This document shows, in pieces, positions 19,101-26,661 of a stretch of 64,000 nucleotides of DNA. Each line of letters opens with the position of its first letter. Position 1 is the first letter of the stretch. Under the pieces are notes generated by a model, which had not been told where the DNA came from, ran no database searches, and saw only the letters and a list, made by a program, of their open reading frames with translations. The stretch is from a bacterium. GTDB lineage: Bacteria; Planctomycetota; Planctomycetia; Planctomycetales; Planctomycetaceae. The stretch lies in the NCBI GenBank assembly GCA_016125225.1, contig WGME01000009.1, positions 186,001 to 250,000 on the forward strand. Direction: 5' to 3'. Both the position numbers and the translations under genes were made by a program.

Positions 19101-19184
19101 GAAGTGGAAAATCTGCTGGGTTACGTGATGTCACCACGACAAGTTCCCAAGCCCGATGACCCGATGTCCTCTTCAAGCCGTTAA
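16134..19184 (+). CDS. PVC-type membrane-bound dehydrogenase with C-terminal haem domain
   Basis: A 1016-residue exported protein with a leader (CGWVLALGCVCLVDNLPLSAAE). Residues about 45-430 form the propeller of the Pirellula/Verrucomicrobium-type dehydrogenase family (TIGR02604-like): PEGFHATVFSAEPDVRQPIAMTFDAAGRMW, WGPDGWLYGR, YIADWSDVGECH. The middle (about 440-850) is helical and HEAT-like. The C-terminal haem domain (TIGR02603-like) has one CGKCH (C883-H887) followed by LFGEGGKIGPDLTG and VIDPSATL. It is thought to oxidise carbohydrates or similar compounds in the periplasm. A DUF1501 or sulfatase partner often lies nearby, but here the next gene is a permease. Confidence 0.92.
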   Translation: MRALCCGWVLALGCVCLVDNLPLSAAEPFPEVHNTEPSKEPFLSPQEALKRLRMPEGFHATVFSAEPDVRQPIAMTFDAAGRMWIAENYTYAEQPLRFEKNLQDRIIVLEDANGDGQADERTVFYDQFKGLSSVEVGFGGVYALAPPNLFFIPDADRDLKPDADPIVVLDGFEIGPSNTHNFANGLKWGPDGWLYGRVGITAPGKIGRPGTPDDQRVPVGPSIWRYHPVTHAVEEVCTGTTNPWGHDWNEHGELFFINTVIGHLWHVQPNAHYRRMFGADRNPYVYQVIEQTADHFHWDTAEAWNEAKKGVSDTTSAAGGGHAHCGMMIYLGDNWPAEYKGKVFTLNMHGYRVNVDNLEQTGATYVGHHDKDMIFSDDPYFRGTEITYGPDGAVYIADWSDVGECHENDGVHRTSGRIYKISYGDLKPQPPRDLQQLSSLELVDVLKSANEWPVRQARRLLQERTANGEDMTAVISALQTVYDTETNTPQKLRYFFAINAVGGATTDWLKVQLLHTDEHIRVAALRFLAEQPDINKQVNDLARMAARDSSGLVLSTLASILPKFAVQPRFRIATALGQRAEFSRDSVFPLMVWYGIEPAVPQNPKAAITFATGIHLPLVRQFTARRLAQEWDKLKPADASALIETLKSADNTQRRDLLTGMNAGLRGWRKVTPPAEWADVQVALAKSTNADVQQLTRELGVVFGDGRAMDQLKEIALSGEADIATRRSAIASLIEAQPDDLGKVLRSILNDRDLSPEAIRGLATVGDKETSQLLVSKFNGFYPAGKEAAVQTLAARPADALALVTAVSAGKIERTYVPVYLVRQMQNYDHAELKELVQKTWPELRPITADKKERIEAFRKKLTAEALSHANLSAGRGLWEKSCGKCHQLFGEGGKIGPDLTGAQRHNLDYLLENVIDPSATLLPQFRMTTIVMDDGRVINGVVISKTEQTWQVQTATDLLTVRVAEIDEHVVTTQSLMPEGLLDLLTPAEVENLLGYVMSPRQVPKPDDPMSSSSR

Positions 19185-19237
19185 TTGCCGGAACGGAAAG
19201 CCGCTTGGCAGCCTGTCACTTGCCTGATCGAAACGCC

Positions 19238-20347
19238 ATGCCCACGGGACGGACAATATCACTGCTGGGACTTCTCGCGCTGCTGGTCGCGCTCGGCGTG
19301 ATGTTCTATCAACTGATGGCACCATTTTTGTTGCCCTTGTTTCTGGCAGCCATCACCGCAATCGTGGCTCAGCCGCTGCATGAGTGGATGCTCAAAAAAT
19401 GCCGGAATCGCAGGACGGTTGCGGCTGGGGCGACGACGGCCATTCTAGTGAGCGCGGTGTTGCTCCCCTCGCTGGTGATTACAGTGTTATCCTCACTGCA
19501 ACTGGCCGGCTTTGTGCAGCAGGTTTTCTCGGTCGAGGCCATGGAAAAGCAACAGGCCTGGAAAGACCATGTCGACCCTGTACTCGGCACGATCGCTTCC
19601 TGGATTCCCGACTACACAGCCGAACGATTAGAAGCGGATATCACGCACAATCTGAAAGCCCTGGCCGATCGGCTCGCGGGAAACACCCTGAAACTGGCCT
19701 CTTCGACGGTCGGGGCCATCGTCACGCTGCTGGTGGCGATGTCGGTTTTTCTGGTCGCCTTGTATTACTTTCTGGCCGATGGCCATGCCTTGGCGACCAG
19801 CATTCGCGAAATGATTCCCGTGGATATGCAACAGCAATCGCGGATGTCGCACGAATTCACAAAGGTCACCCGGGCCGTCGTGACAGCGACATTGCTGGCC
19901 GCGATGGTGCAGGGCTTCATGACCGCCGTCGCCCTGCAGTTTCTGGGCTTCGGCCATTTCCTGGTCTTCCTGGTCATCTCGACCATCGCGGCGATGATTC
20001 CGATGGTCGGTGCGTGGATGGTGTGGCTGCCCTGTGCAATTCTGCTTGCATTGCAAGGCCATTGGACCGGGGCGATCGTTCTCGTCTTATATGGCAGCCT
20101 GGGAGTCAGCCTGGCCGACAATGTGGTCCGCATGTACGTACTCAATACCGATGCACAATTGCACCCGCTGCTTGCTCTGGTCAGCGTGCTCGGTGCGTTG
20201 GATGTCTTCGGGCTGTGGGGTATCTTCATCGGTCCCATCGTCGCCAGTTGCTTTACTGCGGCATTGCAGATTTTCAACCAGGAAGTGCGGAATATCGCCC
20301 AGGAACGGCACGACTCCGCCGCTACAGTTCCCTCGACCACATCATGA
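19238..20347 (+). CDS. AI-2E family transporter (PerM-like)
   Basis: A 369-residue inner-membrane protein with about seven to eight hydrophobic helices: two at the N-terminus (ISLLGLLALLVALGVMFYQLMAPFLLPLFLAAITAIV), one at 60-90, and the typical cluster after residue 160 (VGAIVTLLVAMSVFLVALYYFLADG) to the C-terminus (LGALDVFGLWGIFIGPIVASC). The order and the D-V-F-G-x-x-G-x-F-x-G-P motif match the AI-2E/PerM family, whose members export autoinducer-2 or act as Na+/H+ antiporters. The ATG at 19238 is used. The stop overlaps the next start by 4 nt (ATGA), so the two genes are probably co-translated. Confidence 0.88.
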   Translation: MPTGRTISLLGLLALLVALGVMFYQLMAPFLLPLFLAAITAIVAQPLHEWMLKKCRNRRTVAAGATTAILVSAVLLPSLVITVLSSLQLAGFVQQVFSVEAMEKQQAWKDHVDPVLGTIASWIPDYTAERLEADITHNLKALADRLAGNTLKLASSTVGAIVTLLVAMSVFLVALYYFLADGHALATSIREMIPVDMQQQSRMSHEFTKVTRAVVTATLLAAMVQGFMTAVALQFLGFGHFLVFLVISTIAAMIPMVGAWMVWLPCAILLALQGHWTGAIVLVLYGSLGVSLADNVVRMYVLNTDAQLHPLLALVSVLGALDVFGLWGIFIGPIVASCFTAALQIFNQEVRNIAQERHDSAATVPSTTS

Positions 20348-21393
20348 AAGCCTCCATCATGCGGATTGCCATTCTGCTTGGTCTCAGCCTTTGTTTGATC
20401 ACGCGTTCCATCCATGCCGATGAACACGATCAACGGCTCGACCTCTACTTCATCGATGTTGAAGGCGGAGCCGCGACTTTAATTATCACGCCGCAAGGGG
20501 AATCGCTGCTCATCGATTCTGGCTACCCCGACTATGGCAACCGCGACCGCGATCGCATTCTGCATGTGCTGAAAGACGTCGCCAAACGTGACCATCTCGA
20601 TCATGCCCTGGTCACCCATTGGCATCTCGACCACTACGGCAACCATGCGGCACTCGCCGACAAAATCAAAATCGGCACATTTTGGGACCGCGGCATTCCC
20701 GATACTCTGATGGAAGATGCCAAGTTCGAAGAACGCGTGGCCCTGTACCGTGCGGCGTCGCAGAATCAGTCCAAGCCCTTGAAAGCGGGCGACACGTTGC
20801 CGCTGAAGTCGGGCAGCACGCCTTTGGCTGTTAAAGTAATCACGGCGAGCGGCGAGGTCATTCCGAATGACGGCCCCGCGAATCCGTTCGCCGATCGGCA
20901 TGTTGCGATGGAAGATGACCCCAGCGACAATGCCAAAAGCATCAGCACGCTCTGGTCGTTCGGTAAATTCCGCTTCCTCTGCTGCGGCGATCTCACCTGG
21001 AACACCGAAGCCAAGTTGATGACGCCAAATAACCCGGTCGGCCAGGTTGACCTCTTCATGATGACGCATCACGGATTGCATGTCAGTAACAACCCAGCCA
21101 TGGTTCTGGCGATTGATCCCCGTGTCGCCATTTACTGCAACGGCCCGACCAAGGGTGGCAGCCCGCAATCGCTGGCGGTCCTCAAAGAATGCCAGTCTCT
21201 GCAGGCGATCTATCAACTCCATCGCAATGTGAAGTTGAGCGATGACGAGCAAACACCGGCGGAATTCATCGCCAATCTGGCTGAGACCGCCGACTGCAAG
21301 GGAGTGTGGGCGAAGGCTTCGGTGGCTCCCGATGGGAACAGCTACACCGTCGAAATTGCTGGCCGCCCCGCTAAAACGTATCAGGTTCGATAA
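20344..21393 (+). CDS. Secreted metallo-beta-lactamase fold hydrolase (ComEC/Rec2-like)
   Basis: A 349-residue protein with a leader (MRIAILLGLSLCLITRSIHA). The MBL fold core is clear: VEGGAATLIITPQGESLLIDSGY, the zinc motif THWHLDHYGNH, a CCGDLTWN strand with aspartate, and MMTHHG. This arrangement matches the hydrolase domain of ComEC-like proteins, here without the membrane channel. It may be a periplasmic hydrolase; whether it acts on nucleic acid or a small ester is unknown. The start at 20344 is chosen because ATGA overlaps the permease stop. The open frame continues far upstream but that part is antisense to conserved coding sequence of the permease frame and is not real. Confidence 0.85.
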   Translation: MKASIMRIAILLGLSLCLITRSIHADEHDQRLDLYFIDVEGGAATLIITPQGESLLIDSGYPDYGNRDRDRILHVLKDVAKRDHLDHALVTHWHLDHYGNHAALADKIKIGTFWDRGIPDTLMEDAKFEERVALYRAASQNQSKPLKAGDTLPLKSGSTPLAVKVITASGEVIPNDGPANPFADRHVAMEDDPSDNAKSISTLWSFGKFRFLCCGDLTWNTEAKLMTPNNPVGQVDLFMMTHHGLHVSNNPAMVLAIDPRVAIYCNGPTKGGSPQSLAVLKECQSLQAIYQLHRNVKLSDDEQTPAEFIANLAETADCKGVWAKASVAPDGNSYTVEIAGRPAKTYQVR

Positions 21394-21420
21394 TCCTTCA
21401 AACGTGAATGTGAGCCGGTC

Positions 21421-22284
21421 ATGTGGTACGGCCTGCTTGTGCTGGTACTGAGTGTAGAACCAGCTCCCTCAACGTCCGAAACATCGATCCCCGGTGTCGT
21501 GCTGACCTTGATGGAGCAGGCCGATGTCCCGGCGCGCGAAGCCGGTGTGCTGATGCAGATCGCGGCGAAGGAAGGCATCACCGTTGAAGCGGGGCAGCTT
21601 CTGGGACAGATCGATGATGACGATGCCCGGCTGCGACTCGAAAAAGCCCGCACGGAACTGGCTCAGTCACATGCAACTGCCGAGAACGATATCAAAGTTC
21701 GGTTTGCGAAGAAGTCGGCCGATGTCGCGGTCGCCGAACTGCAGCGGGCCAAAGATGCCGCGGAAAAGTTCGATCGTAGCGTCTCGCAAACCGAATTGGA
21801 CCGTCTGCAACTTCTCGCCGAGAAATCCAAGCTGGAAGTTGAGCAGGCCGACATTGATCTCGCCTTTGCCAAATTGAGCCGCGATTTGAAGCAGCACGAT
21901 GTGGAACTGGCCCAACTCAGCGCGCAGCGACGACGCATCACGGCCCCCATCACCGGCATGGTGGTGCAATGGAAGAAGCATCCCGGCGAATGGGTGGAAC
22001 CCGGCCAACCTGTCGTGCGGATCATCCGCTTGAACACACTGCGGGCCGAAGGCTTTGCCCCGGCCAGTGCGCTCGGCGTGGATACGGTCGGCTCCAGGGT
22101 GACCTTGACGGTCGACCTGCCGAACCGACCGGCGGCAAAGTTCCCCGGCGAACTGGTCTTCGTCAGTCCCGAAATCGATCCGATCAACGGCCAGGTCCGC
22201 TTCTGGGCCGAGATTCAGAATCCCAAACTCGAACTGCGACCAGGACAACTCGGTTCGCTGATCGTCGAACCAAGCAGGAATTAG
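21421..22284 (+). CDS. HlyD-family efflux adaptor (membrane fusion protein)
   Basis: A 287-residue periplasmic adaptor. A short leader (WYGLLVLVLSVEPAPS) is followed by the first half of a biotinyl-lipoyl domain (PAREAGVLMQIAAKEGITVEAGQLLGQIDDDDA), a long coiled-coil hairpin (65-170), the second lipoyl half (ITAPITGMVVQWKKHPGEWVEPGQPVVRII) and a beta-barrel. Such proteins link an inner-membrane pump to an outer channel. No RND or ABC pump and no outer-membrane channel gene is adjacent. It lies 27 nt after the MBL gene. Its TAG stop is part of the left arm of a palindromic repeat. Confidence 0.88.
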   Translation: MWYGLLVLVLSVEPAPSTSETSIPGVVLTLMEQADVPAREAGVLMQIAAKEGITVEAGQLLGQIDDDDARLRLEKARTELAQSHATAENDIKVRFAKKSADVAVAELQRAKDAAEKFDRSVSQTELDRLQLLAEKSKLEVEQADIDLAFAKLSRDLKQHDVELAQLSAQRRRITAPITGMVVQWKKHPGEWVEPGQPVVRIIRLNTLRAEGFAPASALGVDTVGSRVTLTVDLPNRPAAKFPGELVFVSPEIDPINGQVRFWAEIQNPKLELRPGQLGSLIVEPSRN

Positions 22285-22326
22285 CCGCGAGACGAAGTCG
22301 ATCGCTTGGCATGGCCTCGCGGCTAA
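22281..22326. repeat. Palindromic intergenic repeat, family A, copy 2
   Basis: The arms TTAGCCGCGAG (22281-22291) and CTCGCGGCTAA (22316-22326) are identical to those of copy 1 and enclose 24 nt. The following bases ACGAAGTCGA match the reverse complement of copy 1. The left arm contains the TAG stop of the HlyD-like gene (22282-22284) and the right arm contains the stop of asnS on the other strand (22323-22325). It probably works as a bidirectional terminator between the convergent genes. Confidence 0.85.
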
Positions 22327-23735
22327 AAGTCCGCAGTCTTTGGTGCGCGCGGGAAGGGAATGCAGTCGCGGATGTTGTGCATGCCTGTCATGAGTTGCAG
22401 CGTGCGCTCTAACCCCAGACCGAAACCCGCGTGCGGCACCGTGCCATACTGCCGCAATTCGAGATACCACCAGTAATCCTCGGGATTCAGGCCGCATTCC
22501 TGCATCCGGCTGACGAGGAGATCGTGCCGTTCCTCGCGTTGACTGCCGCCGATGATTTCGCCAATACGAGGTACCAGCACATCCATCGCGCGGACCGTTT
22601 TGCTATCGTCGTTGCAGCGCATGTAGAACGATTTGATCTGCCGTGGATAGTCAGTCAGAATCACCGGCTGCTTGAAGTGCTGCTCGGTGAGATAGCGTTC
22701 ATGTTCCGATTGCAGATCGGTCCCCCAGCTCACCGGGTACTCAAACGTCTGGCCAGACTTCAGCAGAATTTCAATCGCCTCGGTATAGGTGAGTCGGATG
22801 AAATCGTGCTCGACAATGTGGTGCAAAGATTCGAGCAAGGTCGGTTCGATGCGTTCATTGAAGAACGCGAGATCATCCGGACAGCGGTTGAGAACATCCT
22901 TGATGATGGTCCGCACAAACGACTCCGCGAGATCCATATCGTCTTCGAGTTCATAGAACGGCATCTCGGGTTCGACCATCCAGAACTCGGAGAGATGCCG
23001 CGTGGTGTTCGAATTTTCGGCACGGAACGTTGGTCCGAACGTGTAGACATCGCCGACCGCACACGCAAAGATTTCGGCTTCCAGTTGCCCGGACACCGTG
23101 AGCCCCGCCTTCTTGCCGAAGAAGTCGTGGGCATAGTCGACGGGCGAGGTTGAACCGGAGGACTCACGTCCCCCGCTCGCGAGTTTCGCTATGTCGAGCG
23201 TCGTCACCTGAAAGAGTTGCCCGGCTCCTTCACAGTCACTGGTGGTGATGATCGGCGTGTGGACATAGAGAAATCCACGGTCCTGAAAGAAGCGGTGAAT
23301 GGCGTCACACAGGGCATTCCGCACGCGGGCCATCGCTCCGAAGGTGTTGGTCCGCGGACGCAGGTGGGCCTTCTCCCGCAGAAACTCGTAGCTGTGCCCT
23401 TTCTTCTGCAACGGGTAAGTCGCAGAATCGGCGGTCCCCAGTACGCGGACTTCATTGGCCCGAACTTCGACGCGTTGTCCCTTGCCGGGCGATTCGACCA
23501 CTTCGCCGAGGATTGCCACGCTGGCACCGGTGGTGATCTCCTTGATCCACGTCTCATAGCCGGGCAGTTTGCCATCGACGACGACTTGCACATTGCCAAA
23601 GCAACTGCCATCGTTCACTTCGAGGAAGGCAAAGCCCCCTTTGGATTCCCGCTTGGTGCGGACCCAGCCACGGACATCGACGGTGCTGCCCGGCTGGCTG
23701 GACTTCAGAACTTTCGCAACGAGATCGCGCGGCAT
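22323..23735 (-). CDS. asnS: Asparaginyl-tRNA synthetase
   Basis: A 470-residue class IIb synthetase that charges tRNA-Asn. The N-terminal OB-fold ([26 protein letters not shown]) binds the anticodon. The catalytic domain has the AsnRS signature [25 protein letters not shown] (motif 2) and motif 3 GFGLGLERT near the C-terminus, with the [17 protein letters not shown] linker. The insert [36 protein letters not shown] is typical of AsnRS and not AspRS. A GGAAGGAAG site lies before the ATG. It is convergent with the HlyD-like gene and divergent from hemW. Confidence 0.96.
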   Translation of the reverse strand: MPRDLVAKVLKSSQPGSTVDVRGWVRTKRESKGGFAFLEVNDGSCFGNVQVVVDGKLPGYETWIKEITTGASVAILGEVVESPGKGQRVEVRANEVRVLGTADSATYPLQKKGHSYEFLREKAHLRPRTNTFGAMARVRNALCDAIHRFFQDRGFLYVHTPIITTSDCEGAGQLFQVTTLDIAKLASGGRESSGSTSPVDYAHDFFGKKAGLTVSGQLEAEIFACAVGDVYTFGPTFRAENSNTTRHLSEFWMVEPEMPFYELEDDMDLAESFVRTIIKDVLNRCPDDLAFFNERIEPTLLESLHHIVEHDFIRLTYTEAIEILLKSGQTFEYPVSWGTDLQSEHERYLTEQHFKQPVILTDYPRQIKSFYMRCNDDSKTVRAMDVLVPRIGEIIGGSQREERHDLLVSRMQECGLNPEDYWWYLELRQYGTVPHAGFGLGLERTLQLMTGMHNIRDCIPFPRAPKTADF

Positions 23736-23872
23736 CGGACTTCCTTCCGTGGATGGATCAGCGGGATCTGATCGACTGTCATCCGTAGTTTCTAGCTCTG
23801 GACTCTCGCCTCTGGTCTCTCCACTAGGATATAACCGAACGCCGTCCGTTCGGAAAGACTGGCCGATTCACC

Positions 23873-25015
23873 GTGTCGACAACCGCCACCGCTGCTTACG
23901 TTCATGTACCGTTTTGCCGGCATCGCTGTGGCTACTGCGATTTTACGTTGATCGCCGGTCGAGATGATCTGGTCCCCGCATATCTCCGCGGATTGGAACG
24001 GGAACTGCGATTCCATCCCCATGATCCGCCAACGGGTCGCACGGACTTGAAGACGCTCTTTTTCGGGGGCGGCACGCCCACGCATCCCGGCCCCGCTGAT
24101 CTCGCGAAACTGCTGCAACTGGTCCGGGACCGTTTTGAACTGGCGGAAAATGCTGAGGTTTCGGTCGAAGCCAATCCCCTCGATTTGACCGAGGAAAAGT
24201 TGCAGGTGCTGATTGATCACGGGGTCAATCGGATCAGTCTCGGTGTGCAGAGTTTTCATGACGATGAATTGCGGCAGTTGGAACGCGATCATACCGCCGT
24301 CGATCTGCAGCGTATCATCCCAGTGACTCAACGGTTCCTGCCGAATCTTTCGGTGGATCTGATCTTCGGCATTCCCGGCCAGACACTCGCGGCTTGGGAA
24401 CAATCCTTGAAACAGGCGATTCACTCCGGCGCGACGCACATTTCCACCTACGGATTGACCTTTGAATCCGGGACGGCGTTCGAAACCCGGCGGCGGCGCG
24501 GACAACTGCAGCCGACACCGGAAGACCTCGAACGCGAGATGTATGCGCTCGTGATGGAGATGTTACCCGCCGCAGGTTTTGAGCAGTATGAGATTTCGAA
24601 CTTCGCACGGCCGGGGTTTCGCTGTCAGCACAACGAAGTCTACTGGCGGGGCGACGAGTATCACGCCTATGGACCCGGGGCGGCCCGATATCTGAACCGG
24701 CGGCGGGAAACCAACATCCGCAGTGTGCTCGGCTGGCTGGCCAAGCTCGATCGGGGCCTGACTCCGGTTGCCGATGTCGATGAGCTGTCTCCGGATACCC
24801 AGGCCCGCGAGTTGATCTTCCTCGGATTGCGACGGAACTCCGGGATCGACCGAACCGACTTCCAACGACGAACAGGCTGGAACCTGGAGGATTTCGCTGG
24901 CGACATCATTACCCGCCAAGTGGAGTTCGGATCACTCGTTTCCGATCCGAAGGGACTGCGCCTCACACAGGCAGGACGCTTCATTGCCGACCGTGTGATC
25001 GCCGAATTTCTCTAA
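23873..25015 (+). CDS. hemW: HemW-type radical SAM haem chaperone
   Basis: A 380-residue radical SAM protein of the HemN/HemW group. The cluster motif is YVHVPFCRHRCGYCDF (CxxxCxxC), followed by FFGGGTPT, ANPLDLTEEKL, GVNRISLGVQSF, VDLIFGIPGQT, YGLTFE and YEISNFARPGFRCQHNEVYW, the last typical of HemW. The length and the HNEVYW motif fit HemW, the haem chaperone once called coproporphyrinogen oxidase, better than true HemN. Haem insertion fits the many c-type cytochromes nearby. The start is the GTG at 23873; no ATG or strong ribosome-binding site is seen. Confidence 0.9.
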   Translation: MSTTATAAYVHVPFCRHRCGYCDFTLIAGRDDLVPAYLRGLERELRFHPHDPPTGRTDLKTLFFGGGTPTHPGPADLAKLLQLVRDRFELAENAEVSVEANPLDLTEEKLQVLIDHGVNRISLGVQSFHDDELRQLERDHTAVDLQRIIPVTQRFLPNLSVDLIFGIPGQTLAAWEQSLKQAIHSGATHISTYGLTFESGTAFETRRRRGQLQPTPEDLEREMYALVMEMLPAAGFEQYEISNFARPGFRCQHNEVYWRGDEYHAYGPGAARYLNRRRETNIRSVLGWLAKLDRGLTPVADVDELSPDTQARELIFLGLRRNSGIDRTDFQRRTGWNLEDFAGDIITRQVEFGSLVSDPKGLRLTQAGRFIADRVIAEFL

Positions 25016-25066
25016 ACGGGGTTGCCGGACGAAGCTGCGTAGAGTCATTGAGAACATGCCGACCGA

Positions 25067-26440
25067 TCACGCCCCATACAGCGCGGCGATGGGGGTGCCC
25101 TGGTTGAGATGGACCGGGCGATTGAGTCGGTCGCGGACTACGGAATGGGGTTCGATGCCCAAAGCCTGATAGACCGTCGCACCGAAATCATCCGGCGAGT
25201 AGGCCTGCGTCAACGGGAAGGCCCCGTCTTTGTCCGACTGACCAATCACCTGGCCGGGAATCACACCGGCTCCGGCGAACAGACCGAAGAAGCAGTGCCC
25301 CCAGTGATCGCGGCCGGCGTCGTTATTGATCTTTGGCGTACGTCCGAACTCACCCAGCATGATCACCAGCGTGTCATCGAGGCGACCCGACCGATTGAGA
25401 TCGGAAATCAACGCGGCAACGCCTTGGTCTAATGGGGGCAGCAATCGATCTTTCAACGTCTTGAAAACCTGCGAATGGCTGTCCCAGTTTTGCACATGGC
25501 CGATGTTGACCTGCACGATGGGCACGCCGACTTCGACCAACCGCCGGGCCAGCAGCAACGATTGCCCCGTCTGGTGCATGCCGTACTCTTCGCGGACAGC
25601 GGTCGACTCCCGTTGCAACTCGAAGGCTTGTGATAAGCGGCTGGAGGTCAGCATCGTGAAGGCGAGTTGCTGATTGGCTTCCAGGCGGCGGGATTCGGTC
25701 CCTTCTTCCAACCGCTGCTGCTGCCGATTGAGTTCCCCGAGTAGTGATTGCCGATGCCCCAACCGTGAGATATCGAGCCCTTGGGGCAGGGTCAGGTTCT
25801 CGACTTTGAAGTCGGCCTGATGTGTCTCGCCGTTGATCTGCCAGGGATCGTACTTGGCTCCCAGGAACCCGGCATGCTGACCCGGCCAGGTGAGCGGGCT
25901 CGACATCAGGAAGGTCGGCAGGTTCACGCCGCTTGGAATCCCATCGGCTCGCGGACGCAGGAATTCGCACCCCGCGGCATAACACGGCCAGTCATCGCGC
26001 GAGGCGATCTTGTCGAAGAAGCCACCCGGTTGTTTTGCCCCGGTGAGGACATGATGCGTCGACATCAGGTGATTGTTGTCGCTGTGGGACAACGTGCGTA
26101 ACACGGCGTACCGATCCGCGATCTTCGCCAGTCGCGGCAGATGCTCGCACAGTTGCAAGCCGGGGATACTGGTAGCGATCGGCTGGAACTCCCCCCGGAT
26201 TTCAGCAGGAGCTTCCGGTTTCATGTCGAAGGTGTCGTGATGACTCGCCGCCCCGGTGAGGAAGACCAGAATCACCGATTTGGCTCGTCGCGATGTGCCC
26301 TCGGCATTCACTGAAGCCGCCGCAAGAGGGCGAGCCTGCAGGGCCGATAACCCGACCGCCGACGACATGCCGACCTGCAGCAGGCTGCGCCGCGAAATGG
26401 CGGGATGGGGCCACGGCGACGAAGAACAGCGATTCCGCAT
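25067..26440 (-). CDS. DUF1501 protein, Tat-exported (first of three)
   Basis: A 457-residue protein with a twin-arginine leader (PHPAISRRSLLQVGMSSAVGLSALQA). The DUF1501 core is recognised by KSVILVFLTGAASHHDTFDMKPEAPAEIRGEFQPI, the LLARRLVEVGVPIVQVNIG strand and LVIMLGEFGRTPKINNDAGRDHWG; the family is related in fold to alkaline phosphatases and sulfatases. Its reaction is not known. In most planctomycetes it follows a DUF1549/DUF1553 cytochrome gene, but here it is alone, between hemW and a divergent polymerase gene. The start at 26440 is preferred to an ATG 15 codons upstream because the leader is then of normal length. Confidence 0.92.
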   Translation of the reverse strand: MRNRCSSSPWPHPAISRRSLLQVGMSSAVGLSALQARPLAAASVNAEGTSRRAKSVILVFLTGAASHHDTFDMKPEAPAEIRGEFQPIATSIPGLQLCEHLPRLAKIADRYAVLRTLSHSDNNHLMSTHHVLTGAKQPGGFFDKIASRDDWPCYAAGCEFLRPRADGIPSGVNLPTFLMSSPLTWPGQHAGFLGAKYDPWQINGETHQADFKVENLTLPQGLDISRLGHRQSLLGELNRQQQRLEEGTESRRLEANQQLAFTMLTSSRLSQAFELQRESTAVREEYGMHQTGQSLLLARRLVEVGVPIVQVNIGHVQNWDSHSQVFKTLKDRLLPPLDQGVAALISDLNRSGRLDDTLVIMLGEFGRTPKINNDAGRDHWGHCFFGLFAGAGVIPGQVIGQSDKDGAFPLTQAYSPDDFGATVYQALGIEPHSVVRDRLNRPVHLNQGTPIAALYGA

Positions 26441-26601
26441 GGGTGAGCACTCGGCGGGAGGGAACGCGGGGCAGGGGGGATTCATCCACCACTGTTGATA
26501 GATACCTCATCCCTTGGCCACTCACAACTGTCGAGTTCAGTAGAAATGGACCGCACCGGCCATGTGAAAACCTGTAAACCAGAATTCCTACCGATATTCT
26601 C

Positions 26602-26629
26602 TTGAATAGTACCTGCGCGTAAATACGAT
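26602..26629 (+). promoter_or_regulatory. Candidate promoter of the Y-family polymerase gene
   Basis: TTGAAT (26602-26607), 16 nt, then TACGAT (26624-26629), about 33 nt before the ATG. A small dyad CGATA (26626-26630)/TATCG (26639-26643) overlaps the -10 region and could be an operator. No classical LexA box of the CTGT-N8-ACAG or GAAC-N4-GTTC form is visible. Confidence 0.35.
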
Positions 26630-26661
26630 ACATAAGGATATCGTGTTGTGAGGTGCAGGAC

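Noticed and set aside
19384-20343. A long N-terminal extension of the metallo-beta-lactamase protein
   Set aside because: This part overlaps the AI-2E permease in another frame and has biased, motif-free composition; the ATG at 20344 overlaps the permease stop as a normal coupled start.
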